The notes below the pieces were generated by a model, which was not told the origin of the DNA, searched no databases, and saw only the letters and a list, made by a program, of their open reading frames with translations. A DNA stretch of 64,000 nt, taken from contig JAWNZC010000348.1 of assembly GCA_035771165.1 (NCBI GenBank), positions 3,618,501 to 3,682,500 of the forward strand, given 5' to 3'. Numbering within the stretch: position 1 is the first letter of the stretch; the number at the start of each line of letters is the position of its first letter. The DNA comes from Paragorgia papillata (lineage: Eukaryota; Cnidaria; Anthozoa; Scleralcyonacea; Coralliidae). A program made the translations under genes and the position numbers. Positions 38,701 to 53,700 of the stretch are shown here, in pieces.

Positions 38701-41700
38701 AATCACAGGAGAGAAGCTTTAGCTCATTAATACAAATTACCCAATTTCGGTTGTTTCCTCAGCACGGTGCAAAAACCATTTTACAGGTATCCTGTAGTTT
38801 TTGTAATTAGATGATCAATAATTTGGTTGACAATTGCATATATGCAATAGCTCTCTGAAATTAGTCGTTGTCATATTTTTTTGGGATTACGGTTTCGTCG
38901 TTTTGAGGTCTATTTGGAGTTCTCAGTAGGGGGACAAGCTGGACCCATAGAAAAAGCGAAATAAACCTGCAATCAATTATATATAATAACAGCAATAACA
39001 AAACTATATGTTTTAAGGTGCTGATTGAATTTTCTTTTATTTAGTATATACTCATTTTTTTTGAAAAATGAAAAAATCTCTGCTATTATCATATAATCCT
39101 GTACTTACAGTACCCATGATTTAATAGAGACTAAATTCATTAATATGAACAATCTTTTTCCAGACAAACCTATTATTGATAGACAGAATTCGCCAATTGA
39201 TGTTCCTGCTCGGAAAGGCGATCAAGTAAAGTTGAAATGTGTCGCTCGTGGAAATCCAACTCCTTCTTTTGAATGGAAAAGGGATTATCGAGATCGTCTT
39301 GGATTTAAGTCAACTTATACCATAAACTCAATAAAAGAGAGTGAATTTGGAAGATACACATGTGCGGTTAGCAATGCTATAGGGACGACTATACACACTG
39401 TAAACGTCTTTGAAGTGGGTAGGTATATACGCTATAGGATATACGCTATTTTTCATTTTATTATATAGCCGCGGATGCGCAGGATACGAAGAAACTCGAT
39501 CCCTTTTCCTGGAACAGTCAGTGATTAGCACTAAGGAATAGACAGTTCAATTCATATGAATTAAACAGCTTTTTTTCTTTCGAAATTTTTTTCACTAAAA
39601 TCCCTAAAACATGCAGTTTAACCACGTAAAATGCCAGATATTACTAAGCAGTTCTATACTTGCCAACTGTTGGGAGACGCGTATACTGTATATACTTCGG
39701 TTGATCCAAACTCCATGTTTCACCCCCACAAAAGGTATCAATGTTTTATCGCCTTTACTATATAGTGCTTATTTTCAAGCATTGTCATAACATTATATTT
39801 CATAAACAACTGTAAATTTTATTTACTATATAGAAAAGAGAAAATTGGTATAATTGTGAAATTTCTATAGATAAGAATTTGTTTTGAAACTATATTTATA
39901 TCCATTTTTGAATAGATGTCACGTTTATGATTGATCACAAATATAATCGCATGCAAATACACTGTACTGTATGTAAAAAGTTTTTGTTCTGTTCAGAAGA
40001 TTCAGTAGCGTTACATGACATGTCCTCGTCTAAATGTTTTGGCTAAATCATATATAGTAACTGTATCAGTTCCATTATTAAGTAACCCAGTTCCCTGTCA
40101 CTAACCAGCTTTAGTTCAAATTTCACGCGGCTTTCTTTGTTATTCATAAGTCTTCATCTCCCATACAAATTGAATTGAATTGGTCATTACAAATGCACGG
40201 TCTTTATTTGTATAAGCCCAGGGAAGTATACAGACAAAGACAAAACCTTGTGAAATTTGAACTAAGTACGCGCCTCGAGAAGTATTGCTTTTATATTAGA
40301 ACCTAGTCTTACGCAATGACTTTTCTTGTTAGAGAAACCTATGGTGACAGAATTACAAGTTACCCGTATTACGGCCAGATCAGCCCATGTTACTTGGAAA
40401 CAAAGCAGAAATACGATATTTCCTATTACGCACCAGGTGTTGTCATATGGACTGGAGGATAGCAAAACAATGAAAAAGATAAGAATACCTGGAGAGCAGC
40501 ATAAACATTCCTACAAAATCAAGGATCTCTTGCCTTATTCATATTACGTAGTTCGTGTGGAAGCCTGGAATAAACACATTGCAAGTGATCAGAAGGAAAA
40601 AAGATTCCAAACTGATACTGCGCGTAAGTATATCGAAAATTTACTGCACAAAAGCGTAAATACGGAATACTTAACGAGCGTTAACGCTAATTATATAGAG
40701 AATAACTACACCTTCTGTTCTTTCGAAGTTAAATAATCATTCATGTTTCAGCTAAACTGACGCAATAAAAAGCGTACACTCTCCGATCACAGTTTTTTTT
40801 GCAAATGTTAAGGAAAGGTATATGTATTTTTGTCTAACGACAGCACGCATCTAAAGAGACCGTTTTCTTTTTAGCACCTACCATCAGCGTATTAAATAAA
40901 TTATATTCCATTAAATAACATTTCTACTATAAAAACCTAAAATAATTTATCTACATTCCACAATCCTCACATTAAGACAAAATATGGAAAATTCTGCGTG
41001 GTGCCTGTTGTATAGCTAGTGATGAGAAACGTCTTAACATCCGCCATGTTTTGATATTTTTATTCTCATGAAAATCTACTTCTTAATTTTATTTAACTTT
41101 ACGTATATTTTTAAATTTGTGCCTAGGTCCTGGAGAACCTGGACCACCACAAATGCAGATTGTCAGTTTCACATCTGTTCAAATCAATTGGACACCTCCT
41201 AAGAAAACAAATGGTGAATTGACCGGTTATATGTTACAATATAGCATATATAATGACTCGTCGACTTCGAAAGATTTTAAAACAAGCGGAGTGAAGACCT
41301 TGGCTGTTCTAAAAGACTTGAAACACGCAAAGACATATAAATTCAGAGTCAAGGCAGCTACAAAGTCTGGGTACGGAAATTTTAGCGAATATGTTTTATT
41401 CACGATATCAACATCAGGTAAGTCGTAGTAGAATTGTTTTTTTTCAATAGAAGTTTCTTATACATTGTACGATGATTTTGTTGGCCGCAAGTCTTCCAAA
41501 TTTGTTACCTAGTGTAAAACTTCTTCATTGTCTAACTAACCTGGAAATGTGTCATAAATAATTATCTATACGAGCAACAAAGCGCAATAAATGCAAACAC
41601 AATTTAGATTCTATTTTAGAATTATTTTCAGAAAAACATAAAGAAATTTATAATTTTTTTTAAAGAGAAAGAAAGAAACCATGAAAATATTATATAATTT

Positions 41701-44700
41701 TCTTTTCAAAATTGATTGGGTGAAAAAAGCTTAGAAATTATTTTATATGCATCTAAATTGACCTATATAAACTGGTCGAACAAGCCAATTTATAACATGA
41801 AATTTTATCGTCAGTCCTTCATGATGAGAGCAATCAATTCAAGACTCTGATTAATCAACAAGAGAAATATTGACGTGAATAACTACTTAATAACCGAGAG
41901 TGAGGTCTTTACGGTAAAATATTAAACCGAGGTCTTGCTGTATTGACCGAGCGATAGCGAGGTTAATACGCTCAAAAGACCGAGGTTTAATATTTTACCG
42001 TAAAGACCGAACGGTCGAGGTTATTAAGTAGTTTATTATATGGCACTTTTTATTTCAAAATCAATCTTGTATTTCTTGGTCTTCGCTTCCTTTAACTTCG
42101 TCAAAACACCGAACTAGCGTTATTTTCTTCTGTTTCTTTTCTCGTCTGGATAATAGAATTTACTTTTATAATGTTCATCGTCGTCTATTTCATCTATTTT
42201 CGCCGTTTTTCGGCAATAAAAGTTTCTTATTAGGATTTTTTGTTTGTTTCCAATCGTAGGGCATTAACAATTTTCATAATGCCCGTGGGCATTACGGAGA
42301 AATCTCGCCCCGTCCGCAACCAATCACAGCGCGTGATTTTACCGGAAGTAATCCGTGCCATATAATAAATATAATTATTACACGTCAATATTTCTGTTGT
42401 AAAGTATAGACAGTCCAAGGTTTTCCGGAATGAAGAAATTTTGTTCTAGTAAGTTCAGAAATTCTAATGTGCAAATGTAAAACCTATGAATTATCAGGAC
42501 TGACACTGAGATTATTCATTGGACTAAAATGAAGCACATATGTAGACTGTAAAACTTTCTAAAGAAAAAATGTAATTTTTCAAAGTTTTTTTTTTCTTTT
42601 AAGCTACCTAATTAAAATTTTTGTATCACTATACTTCCCCAGTGTGGCGTTTTCCGTACATCAGATTTATGTGGCAAGGTATAAAATTCCCTCATCTCAA
42701 CCTTAGTGGTACTTTTTGATGTTTTTTCTTTATTCTCTCTTTTTTATTGTTTTTTTTTAACAACAACAATATCCGACAATTTAAGAAAATAAAGAATAAA
42801 ATATAATCCGAAAATAGTCATCTTTGACTTGATATTCAAGTTAAAAACAAGACGATATGAGAGATAATATTTCGACTCTATTGCAAAGTCATTATCATGC
42901 AAACCAATAATTTGGTACACCAAATGGTTTGATACTGACTTTGCAATAGAGCTCATATTGTCATATCTTGTTTTTAACTTGAATATCAAGTCACAAGATG
43001 ACTATTTTCGGATTATGTTTTATTCTTTATTCAACAACGATAGCAGTTTTTGTTTGGCAAGCTAACTTTAAAAAATCTTGTTGTATATACCTGCATATTT
43101 GGTTTTATGTTATTTCACTCTTTCGTTACTTTTTCCCCGCTAAAGAGCCATCAATACCTCGAGATCCAAAAGCATCTCAACCGTCTTTAAACGTCTACCT
43201 GCTTGAATGGAAAGGACCATTGAAGACGTTAGGAAAGGTAGTTAAGATCTTGGTGTCGTTGGAATGGAAAATGAAACATACGGGCGCTTATGGAAACGAA
43301 GACAGGGAAATTATTGTGGACAATCGTGCTCGCTCCCGATTGCGCAGAGATACAAGTTTTGATTGGAAAGTCGAACTGAAGCAACTTTCACCTGTTCGAA
43401 AACTGCAGCTTAAAGATTTATTTCCCAACACAGTCTATAGCATTTCAGTAAAAGAAGGAATGAAAGTTAAAAATGGTATCTACTGGAGTGCAAAAACCCA
43501 GTCAGTGGGTATAGAGACCCCGGCAGGAGGTATGTGAAAAAAGTATAAGAAAAAAGCAGAAATACATGAAAGTAAAGAAAACAAATTTTAAAAATATCTT
43601 GAAATCTGAGTTGGAGTACTGGAATGGAGTGGAATTGAATGGAATGAGATGGGATAAAATAGAATGGAATGGGATTGGATGAAATGGGATGGAATAGTAT
43701 GGGACAAACAAAACGGAACGTTTACTTTGATACTGATTATATTAAATTAATAAATGATAATATGTTACATATAACACTTATTTTTCACTTAATAAAAATC
43801 GCTGCGTACAATTTATATGCCAATAAGTCTTTGGGTACGGCCTTTCGCTTCGAAAAGATATTCATACCTTACTATCAACATATACATATATTACACTAAT
43901 ACGATTCAAAGCAAAGTGCGAAGTTTTCAGTTTTTAACATTTTCTAATAGTTTATCAGAGTGTATTTAAGTGCTTTCAACTCTCAAATGTTTTACTTTTT
44001 TATGGTTTTAGTTCCTAGTAAACCAATGGATCTTACTGTTGATATGCAATCGGAAACAAGTTTTTCACTGACATGGAAGCGGCCGGTTTATTCTGGAGGC
44101 AAATTAAAGACATACACAATATTCTATCGAACCGGCACAGGTCGTTGGGAAGTGAAGAAGCTGAGTACCGATCTTAAGAACAAGACATTTGGGATGACAG
44201 TGGATGGAGTAATTGCTAACGCAAAATATGAAGTGAAGGTTGGCATAAAAAATTGTTGTTGTTAGCAGTCAGTAAAATGAGCAATAAAAATATAATAAAA
44301 AATTCTTATTTTGAATGACAATTATTTGCAACTGAACATATATATGCTGTGTGAAAAATATCAAAAAACATCTTACGCAAATACATGGCATGTTATCTAA
44401 GACGAACTGGTGCAAAAGTTGAAGTTTTCTTTTCGAATACATTTATGAGAAGGTGTGTTCAAAAAAGTGATTTCAAACTGGTTGTGCGTTTTCTGAACGT
44501 TTAAAGATAAAGCTCTCAAGTCTCAATTAAGGTTACAAACCAAATAATAATATGGATAATAATAAACGTTTTCTTGCACTATCATAATACATGTACAATA
44601 AACCATACAAAACGGTATTAAACCATGTTTTAAAAAAACAGCATTTGCTAATCAAAAAGAAATTAAAAAAAATATTGAAGGATAAATTGAAGAGACTATA

Positions 44701-47700
44701 CGCAGTAGCTACGATGGTCATATCGGAGCGTAGCTCTTAATACAAAATATACATAGGTAGATAAACAGATAGCCTTTATTTTGACACGATAAATGTTTAA
44801 GCTACAAGCTTGTGGGGTCATGACAACAACAATAGACTCTTTCTTTCTAAATTAGTTTTTCCACTTGTTTTGGCATTTGAAACATTTTCTAATCTATGTG
44901 ACTTATAATGACTTATGATGTATTTAACGTCGTAAGCACAGGATGTGGTCGCCCAATCATCCGAGCCAGGGGCTCATGTTAAAAGTGCACGACATAAGCG
45001 AAGACCTAACGTATTAATTTTACGGAGGGAGGAAAACCGCAGAACCCTGCGAAAAACCCTCGAAGCACAGGAGAGACCAACTAAACTCTACTCACATGAA
45101 ATTCAGGTTCGAGAACGGGGTTATTCCCAGACGGTCACCCATCCAAGTACTAACCCCGTCCAACTGGGCTTAACTACAGCGACGAGAGGAAAAAAACTAA
45201 TAGCATTGCCATTGGCACTTTAACAGAAATAGACTATTACTTAAATCTTAACTAAAATAAAAAGAATTAAATGCTAATTAAATTATAAAAAATTTCCTTT
45301 AATAATTTAATACAGGTGCAAGCAAATGGACACAAACCTGGACTGTTTAGCAATACAGTAGAATTTATGCAAGGTAAAAACTGATTAAATTTTACATTCT
45401 TTGGTTCTTAAATAAAATAGAAATAAACAACAACGACAATGACGACGACAACCACGAATAATACATAAGTCTTCTGATCATCATATATGTATCTGTTGAA
45501 AAACTTTTAGATGCCAGAAATTCCTTATTTTTTTTTAAAATCTTATTGAAACATTGTCATCTTTTAAGTTTGGAACTTGCACATACGGGTCAAAAATTGT
45601 TATTCTGCTCAAATCATAGTCCCTAGAAATAAATTGTCTGGAAACGTGGCCAAAGTATTTGTTCTAAATTTTTGTTCACGTTTGTGCACTTTCACGCTTG
45701 CTGAACACATTGTATTTTTGCATTTTGATGATTTTAAAATGCAAAAAGCTTCACTTTAAGGTACTTTGCGTCGGCAAAAGTTGGTTAACAATCGTATCAA
45801 ATAGGATAACATCGTACGCAACAATTTTGCTACAACTGAGTAACATTTTTCGTTGAAAATTGTATTTTGTAACATCGCTTTAATTAAAAGCTTTATTGGC
45901 ATTTGACAATGGTGCAATTTAAATTTCAACCATGATGTGCAATATGTACACGAGTTCAAATTATTATTATCTGCATTCAAAATATGTGCTCAATCTATGC
46001 ACCAACAAGATATTTAAAATTTACGTGATCTTGTGACTGTAATTTAACTATATAGTGGAAAACTATACGTGATTACCACTTACCAGCAAATAATTTTCGA
46101 CATTAAAGTCGTCGTCTTGTGGTTAAAATATAGTTGGTCTATAATATTAGTATATACATATTGTATTCTCTTATATATTGCATTGACGTATGTCAATATC
46201 AGTTTATCATCCAGAAAACGACTAAATTTCAGAAATTCTTACCTGTTTTATTTAACTTGCATTTTGTAGGCAGTAAAATTTTAAAAGTGAACATTGATGC
46301 CTATTCCGAAAGCAGTTTTACAGTAACTTGGACGAAGCCTAGCAATCCTACAATAAAAATAACAAAGTATACAATCTACTATCGACAAGTAAATGGAAAA
46401 TGGATGTCCAAAGAAGTAACGTCTGGGTTGAATAATAACACCTTGTCGGTAAAAGTCAATGGACTTACGGCTGGTGCACTATATGAGGTCAAGGTAAAGA
46501 CATTAAATTCACGTAAATCTACTGTTAACGGCATAATATGGAAAAGGGTTAGAGAAATATTAAAGTGCATATAAACCCTCCACAGTTTTTAGTTCCCTGT
46601 TTAGAGGGCGGAAAAACAGTTGTAAAGTTATTTTACAGTTTTTGATTTGGTTGTTTTGTTTCCGAGATATATCTCTTTGAACATTGGCAAAAAGTCCTAT
46701 TCGCTGGAAATTGCCGCAAATGCTATTTGGTCAATATTGGGACTGGTAACTACTGATGTGACGTCATTTCCTCATTAATACCATTGTCAACAATGGAATT
46801 AACACCATTGTTAATGAGGAAATGACGTCACATCAAGTAGTTCCAGTGCCAATATTGACCAAATAGCATTTGCGGCAATTTCCAGCGAATAGGACTTTTT
46901 GCCAATGTTCAAAGACAAAGAGATATATCTCGGAAACAAAACCAAATTAAAAACTGTAAAATAACTTTACAACTGTTTTTCCGCCCTCTAAACAGGGAAC
47001 TAAAAACTGTGGAGGGTTTATATGCACTTTAACGTCTAGAAATATAAAAAAAACCCAAGATTAACCCAAAATTAACCCAAGCATAATGTAAAAAAATGCC
47101 GTCACAGAAATACATCAAAAGTATTTGACATAATAACTGATTTTCGACTGGATATTGCAGAGAAAGACCTATTAACGCAATACCTCCCCCCCGTGAACAG
47201 TTCCTTTGTAAATAGTTATTATGGGCCGACAATAGAAAACTTTTCATAACTCTATACCACCTCTATCAGAAAGCTGCAATTGCTATTCACAATTGTGAAG
47301 TAGCATTCGAGATTACCAATTTACTCTTACGAAAAAGAAAACACAGACTCAGGAACTACGGTGTGTTTACTCAGCATTGTCGTCTATTTTGAAACCACAT
47401 AGACAAATATTCAAAGTTTTATTTTCAAAGATAATTGCATACGAAAGTCGTATATTAAATGTGTATGAGCGCCGCTGAGTAGCATGACTGCATGCTACAG
47501 TTGATGGGTTTCAGGGTTTGGTGTTCATTTTTAATTTGAACTATAACACCGAAATTTATTTTGTTTTATGCAATCTATTCAGTTGCAGGCTCGTTCTAGT
47601 CATCATGTTTACCTCAGTGAGAAACTCGAAATACGTTCAGGTACGTTGCTGTTCTTTTGTATGGTCCAAATTGTTTTAACCGATAATTTAAAACTTATAA

Positions 47701-50700
47701 CCGTTTACCAATTTTGTCTAAAGCCTGGTTTCATATAGCCGTAAGAGCCGGCGGCATGGCTGCGGCAAGGGGCGATGGTCCAATCATAGACAGTGTTGAA
47801 TTAGCCAGCAATAAAGAGCTCTATGCGATTGGACCATTGCCCCTTGCCGCATCTATGCCGCCGACTCTTACGGCTATATGGAAACCAGGCTTAACAGAAG
47901 ATCAACGGTTAGCATAATTGCATAATTTCGACTATACTAGAAACACGACAACTTCTCACGTTCGTTGTTTACGTGTTTATTCAGAACAGTGCATTTTGTA
48001 GGATCGTAGTTTGCATGGCGCTAATGTGTTATCGTGACATCGTTAAACTTTGGGGCAATAATATGTAATTAAAAAAATATTGCAACGATTGGAATGAGTG
48101 CTGTATGTTCTTCCAATGAGCGTCCTTCTTTCGAATTAGCGGACGCTTTTGAATGCAATTTTGTAAATACATAAACACCACCAAACAAACACCTCATTCA
48201 AAGAAGTACTGTATCTTCTGATTTGTTTTTATTAAGTAAACCGATCGTCACAGTCGTTATAGTTCTTGTTTTTAATAAAGTTCTCTTGTCATAAGCACCC
48301 CTTTCCAAATGAACGCCCCTATTTTAGGTCCTAAGCCCACCGGGGAAGGGATTATGTATTATGGTATGTACAAATATAGAAATAATCACAACTGTATCAC
48401 GACTTTAACTCTAGATCACGTTAAATTCTGAACAATAGAGATACTTTCTTCGTTTTCTGCATTCAAATTACTACAGTTTGAAGATAATTGCTTGTTCACT
48501 TCGCGTTGATTGTATTGAGGCTAGGGAATAAACCGAAAAGCAAATGGAATAAAATTTAAACATATACAAAAAATCACAGCAAAATTTTGTTAGCATAGTT
48601 TTTCAACTCGCATGGAAGTGGACAGCTCCACGCAGGTTGAACTTAGCACCATAGCCAGTTTTGTCAGTGTAGCGCTTTGCGTCGTGGCTCGGAGATATAT
48701 AAATATGTCATTTCTCAATGATATTAAAGTGCCTATGAAATGAAAAATGGAGTTATAAATAAACCCTCTTATTTGAAAATAGTTTTGGGATTATAAAGAT
48801 TGGCGTTGATAATTCTTTCGTATCTCGCTTCGTTCTTGAGATATTGAAATTTGTTTGATATGGAAATTTAACCTCTTGACGTCACACGTGCATAATGACC
48901 TACTGAACAAATTATATATCTTTGCAATTATCAAACAAAATCACTTGAAATATTGCATGCTTAGTGTTATAAGAGACACGCATGTACAGGATCAGTGGCG
49001 TGGTGGCAAGTTTCAGGCTGGGGCGGCCAGATTAGCTTTGGCGCCCCCCCCCCCCCTCCCAAAAAAAACCCACAAAACAAATTAAAAAAAGACATTACTG
49101 TATTTGAAAAATGATCACTTTTTTTTAGTAAATTGTTATTCTTCATTATTTTACATGTAAGAGTTCTTTCAAATAAGACAAACTTAATTTTCGCTTCATA
49201 GGCACTTTAATGATTTCTATCGCATAATTTGGAAAGAGGGTTTATTTATAATAATAATAATAATAACATGTATTTATACCGCGCAAATTCAACTTTAAGG
49301 TTTTCAAATGCGCCTTACAATAATTTTTGACATGGCCGAGTCGGAGGCATATTAAAGGCGCTCAGGCAGCCGCCATACGACACATATCGGCCCACGAATT
49401 ACAGCTAAGATCTAGGTGTTGGTTTTGCGGAGGGAGGAAAACCGGAGAACCCGGCGAAAAACCCTCGAAGCACAGGAGAGACCAACTAAACTCTACTCAC
49501 ATGAGTCTCAAGCTCGAGAACAGGGTTATTCCCAGACGGTCACCCATCCAAGTACTAACCCCGTCCAATCGGGCTTAACTATTGGTGAGAGGCAGCGCCC
49601 TAACAGCACACGCCAACCGTGCTCCCCACAATATTTATATATTATGGTTGTTTTTGCTTTTTGCATACGGGTCATTAGTCGTGTGAAGAATATGATAACA
49701 CGTTATACACTATTGAAACAATATAATGCAATCTTGTACATCAGTGTAATTTTAAGTGATTTTAAGATTATAGATACGATACAAAAAAGGGTATTGGAAC
49801 ATTCTTAATACATTTGATTTTATATACACTGTAGCGATGTTTTTATTTATTAATTTATTTATTTGTTGTCTTTTTTTGTTCTTGTATTTTACCAGCAACA
49901 ACACAAGGAAGGAAAAGCGAAGGAAATGATTACGTGCCCATGTTTGGAGGAATTATCGCAGGTGTTCTAATATTTGCTTTCGTCATCATTGTCGTGGCAA
50001 TGTTTGTACGATACAACTACAGGTAAACTTTGCATGTTCTGTTTTTTTAACACCAGTTTCCTCATCATTAATTTATATCTATCATTCATGCATTATCAGG
50101 AATATAAGAAAGAACTGTTTAGATGGTTAATAATATACACGTGCTACCAAAGTACAAGTTGGCCAACAAGACTGTGTATACAGAACTGAAGTTTATTGGG
50201 ATTGAAAAGTTAAAAAATCCCAGAGTATGGAAAAACGTCTACAACTCCAAGGGCACGAAACCATGACCCTCTAAAGTAAACTCTGTGACCTTCCATACAA
50301 AATGATTCTGAAATCAATAATATGCCAAATATAGAGTTTAAGGATTTGAAATTATTTTCATGGAAAATACTGTCTATTTTGCACCATATATACTTGTTTT
50401 AAAATATTAATAATATATAACGCGGTACGTCAAGTTTTTCTTATGGCCTTTTTTTAACCGGGCCGTTTCTAACGGACAGCTGATAGTTTTATTCTAGCTA
50501 TAAATACCAGCCCATGTTATCATAAAATAGGGAATCTCTGTTAGATTTATTATTGTTACATTTTGATTTTTGAAACAAACTGGATTCAAGCTATAAATTT
50601 ATCCACTCTCTTTTCGATAATATAACAAAAAAACGTTGCTTATATTTTTTAACTTTTCTGTATGGCGATTTTGTATAAAAAGATGGGTGCTAAAGTTGTA

Positions 50701-53700
50701 CCCCAATGTATACTCCTCATGTACTCCCAACGTACCTATAGTAATGTAAATTTTTGGCACATGTACATCTTCTCGACTTTGCAATGTTTGTTTTATTTAA
50801 TTAGAAAACGACAAAGAAGTCAACGGCGGTCAACAGCTCAACCACATCCTACTCCTGGCGTTCTTATCACGCGAGAGAATGGACTCACACACATGTCGTC
50901 TCCATCAGAGCATCTCAGTAGCGACTCTCCTGGCAGTGAAAAATACCTGAGACCTGAAAGAAAAGGAAACTCAGTCCAAGGTGTATATCATTATGATTTT
51001 GTCGTTTGTGGATTTAACAGAATGGATTCGAGATAGCGTTTTGTGCTGTCATAGCAATTTCAGCTTTGAGCAAGAGATTATGACAGAATCTCATTTGAGC
51101 AACGCCAAAGTATAACATTGTCTAACGTCTTATGTTATTTTCTCTTTACCGAGTCATGCACTATGTGACACTGTTTTAGATATGTTAGTTTGTACTCTTA
51201 ATATGTATCCATATATGTTTGTAAATATCCGTTGTTGTTTTATTTTCCATTGAAACGTTTGGCGGACATTGTCTTGGCCTATAAGAAAACTTGGCATGGA
51301 TTAAATGAATAGTTGAATTAGTGTCAATTATACATTGTTTTGACTTTTGAGCTTGTATCTAAAGCAACAAAACAGCTGAAAGCGTGGCTAGAAATGATGT
51401 TAAATTAAGACCAGTAACATCCATTAATAAAAATTTGCATGCTTTTAATCATTATTAGTTTTATTTTGTTCACTGTAACCGTCACGAGAAATGCCTATTT
51501 AATAGAAATACTTAGATTGAAATAAATATGACGTGTTTACCCTTCGCACATGTATAGCAATTATAATAATCAATAGGAAACATAATTTAACCTTAGCCTT
51601 AACATTGACATTGACATTGAGAAAAAGCTAAGAATAGAAATTCTAATAAATATCGGTTCAAATGTTTTGAGTCATCCTTTGGGTATCTGACATTAAACTT
51701 TTATAACCTATTTTGACTTACCTAATAATTTTATTGATTTTTATTATATTTTATTGCGCAATAGTTTGGTGTCTCATAACTTTTTTGAATATTTTGGCTG
51801 AGGCTAACTCAAATATATTAAAATTGCTGGTACTTCTTAGAACAATATATCCTTTCAAAAAGAGATTCTTTAAATCATTCTTACACTATCGTTTCAAAAT
51901 ACTATAGGGTCACAAATAGAAGTTATTAGTGCAACAATTTATTGGATAATATTAAAAAACACAATTTGGAAGACGCTTGATAAAAAATAGCTTAGATACA
52001 CAAAACGCTACTCAGATCCACTTCTCGGCTTAAAGCTACCCGTTAAGTTTTAATTCGTCGTAATATAAGAATATACAAGATTGGAAAGAGCTAAAATATC
52101 GTATGAACTCGTTCCGTCTATTATGTTCTTCCATATTTCATTTAGTCAATTGCTAGATAATTTAATTCAGTTTGGTCTCAAACTTAAAGAAAGAAATCAA
52201 AGAAAGTGACAACGTAGAAAAAATAAATTATTCTGCCCATTTCTTTTTTTTGAACAGGGATAACCGCCAAAAATGCCAGTCATACTTAGATAAAAAAAAT
52301 CTTCATTAAAAATTTATGCTAATTAAAATTGATAATCGCGTTACCTAATTTAAAACCGAAATGAAAGCAATTGATGAGCAGACAATATTGTTCAGAAAAC
52401 ACTAAAACAGATGGTTTGTTTTCACAAGTTATTGGGAAGTGCACTATGCTAACTTGAAACCATCTGCCTATGGCCAGATCAATAAATCCAAATCGCTTCT
52501 TCTTCAAATTGAAAAGGCTGTCTTCTAAAGACTGTCGTAAAAATATAATTGAAGTTCGGTCTTTATGAACAAAAATTTAGCTGTTTACTTGTATTAATAA
52601 TTGTAAATTAAATTAGATAAGTTCCGACTTGGTTTACCTACATATAAAGCGAATTTGCAACGTAATGTAATGTAAAACATAAACATATAAAGCATATAAA
52701 TATTCAACCGAGATATTTTATAATAATTAAAACAGTGTGAGAGATATAGTTGTTAGGTTGATATCATTCCATTTTGAGATATTTCTTTTTCATTGTTTTA
52801 AAAAGTACTCTTATTACAACCAAGTGTATATTTTACCACTAGATAATGTCATCATGAATGACCTTGCAAACACCTTGTCTCTCCACGATAATGCGGTTAT
52901 TTAAATGACGTTTTTTTACTTACTATTAAGTGCCCCTCGCTGTTAGCATGGCATATGAGAATATCAATTCAAATTTCGGTAAATTATTACTAACCATAAA
53001 CTGCGTGTGATCAATATTGTAAATAATTAACTATTTTCCCCAAATTTTAGTGCCCTTGAAATTACTTGGAGGAGAAAGAAAGGCAATTCCTACTTCTGAT
53101 CTTTTTGAATACTGCAAAGAGCATCGCAAAGAAGGAAATAAGGGTTTCTCCGAAGAATTTAAGGTAATTTTGATTATAATTCAAAATGTTGTACAAAAAT
53201 AAATATACATGTTTTGGTCATTCTGAATAGTGTACCGGACTCTTTATTTATTAACGAGAAATAATCTTGACAATTACGTGGTATCTTGATTTGGGAAAAG
53301 TGGTGTTAGGGCAGAAAAGCTGCGCAACTTATTAATAATAGATTAAAAAGAAAATAATAAAAGTAATTATTTCCCATTGATAGTAATTATCAAATTTGTT
53401 TTTGTAAATTTGTAGTTTCCAAAATTTATGTTACTTTCTCTGATTTTTTATGTCACACTTATGTTACTCGGAGAAATATAACGACACCACTACAACAACA
53501 CGTTTATTCTTTTTACATTTTTACTTTTAATTTTAGTCAATTGAATCTGGTGTTAACTATCCATATGAAGAATGTAAAAAAGTTGTAAATAAATCTAAAA
53601 ATCGATACGCCAATATCGTGACATGTAAGTAACAAGCATGAAGGATGGCTTAGTTTAGTAATTTTTCGTAGTTTGGTTATGAATTTCTCAATATTAAACA

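Noticed and set aside
44239..44265. Read-through of exon 10 to a stop after GIKNCCC
   Set aside because: The GTTGGC donor joined to exon 11 completes the FN3 fold and keeps the frame; read-through truncates the receptor before the membrane. A soluble isoform cannot be excluded.
49528..49580. 5S rRNA gene
   Set aside because: Only part of 5S is present, embedded in a longer repeated element with its own tail, so it is a SINE.
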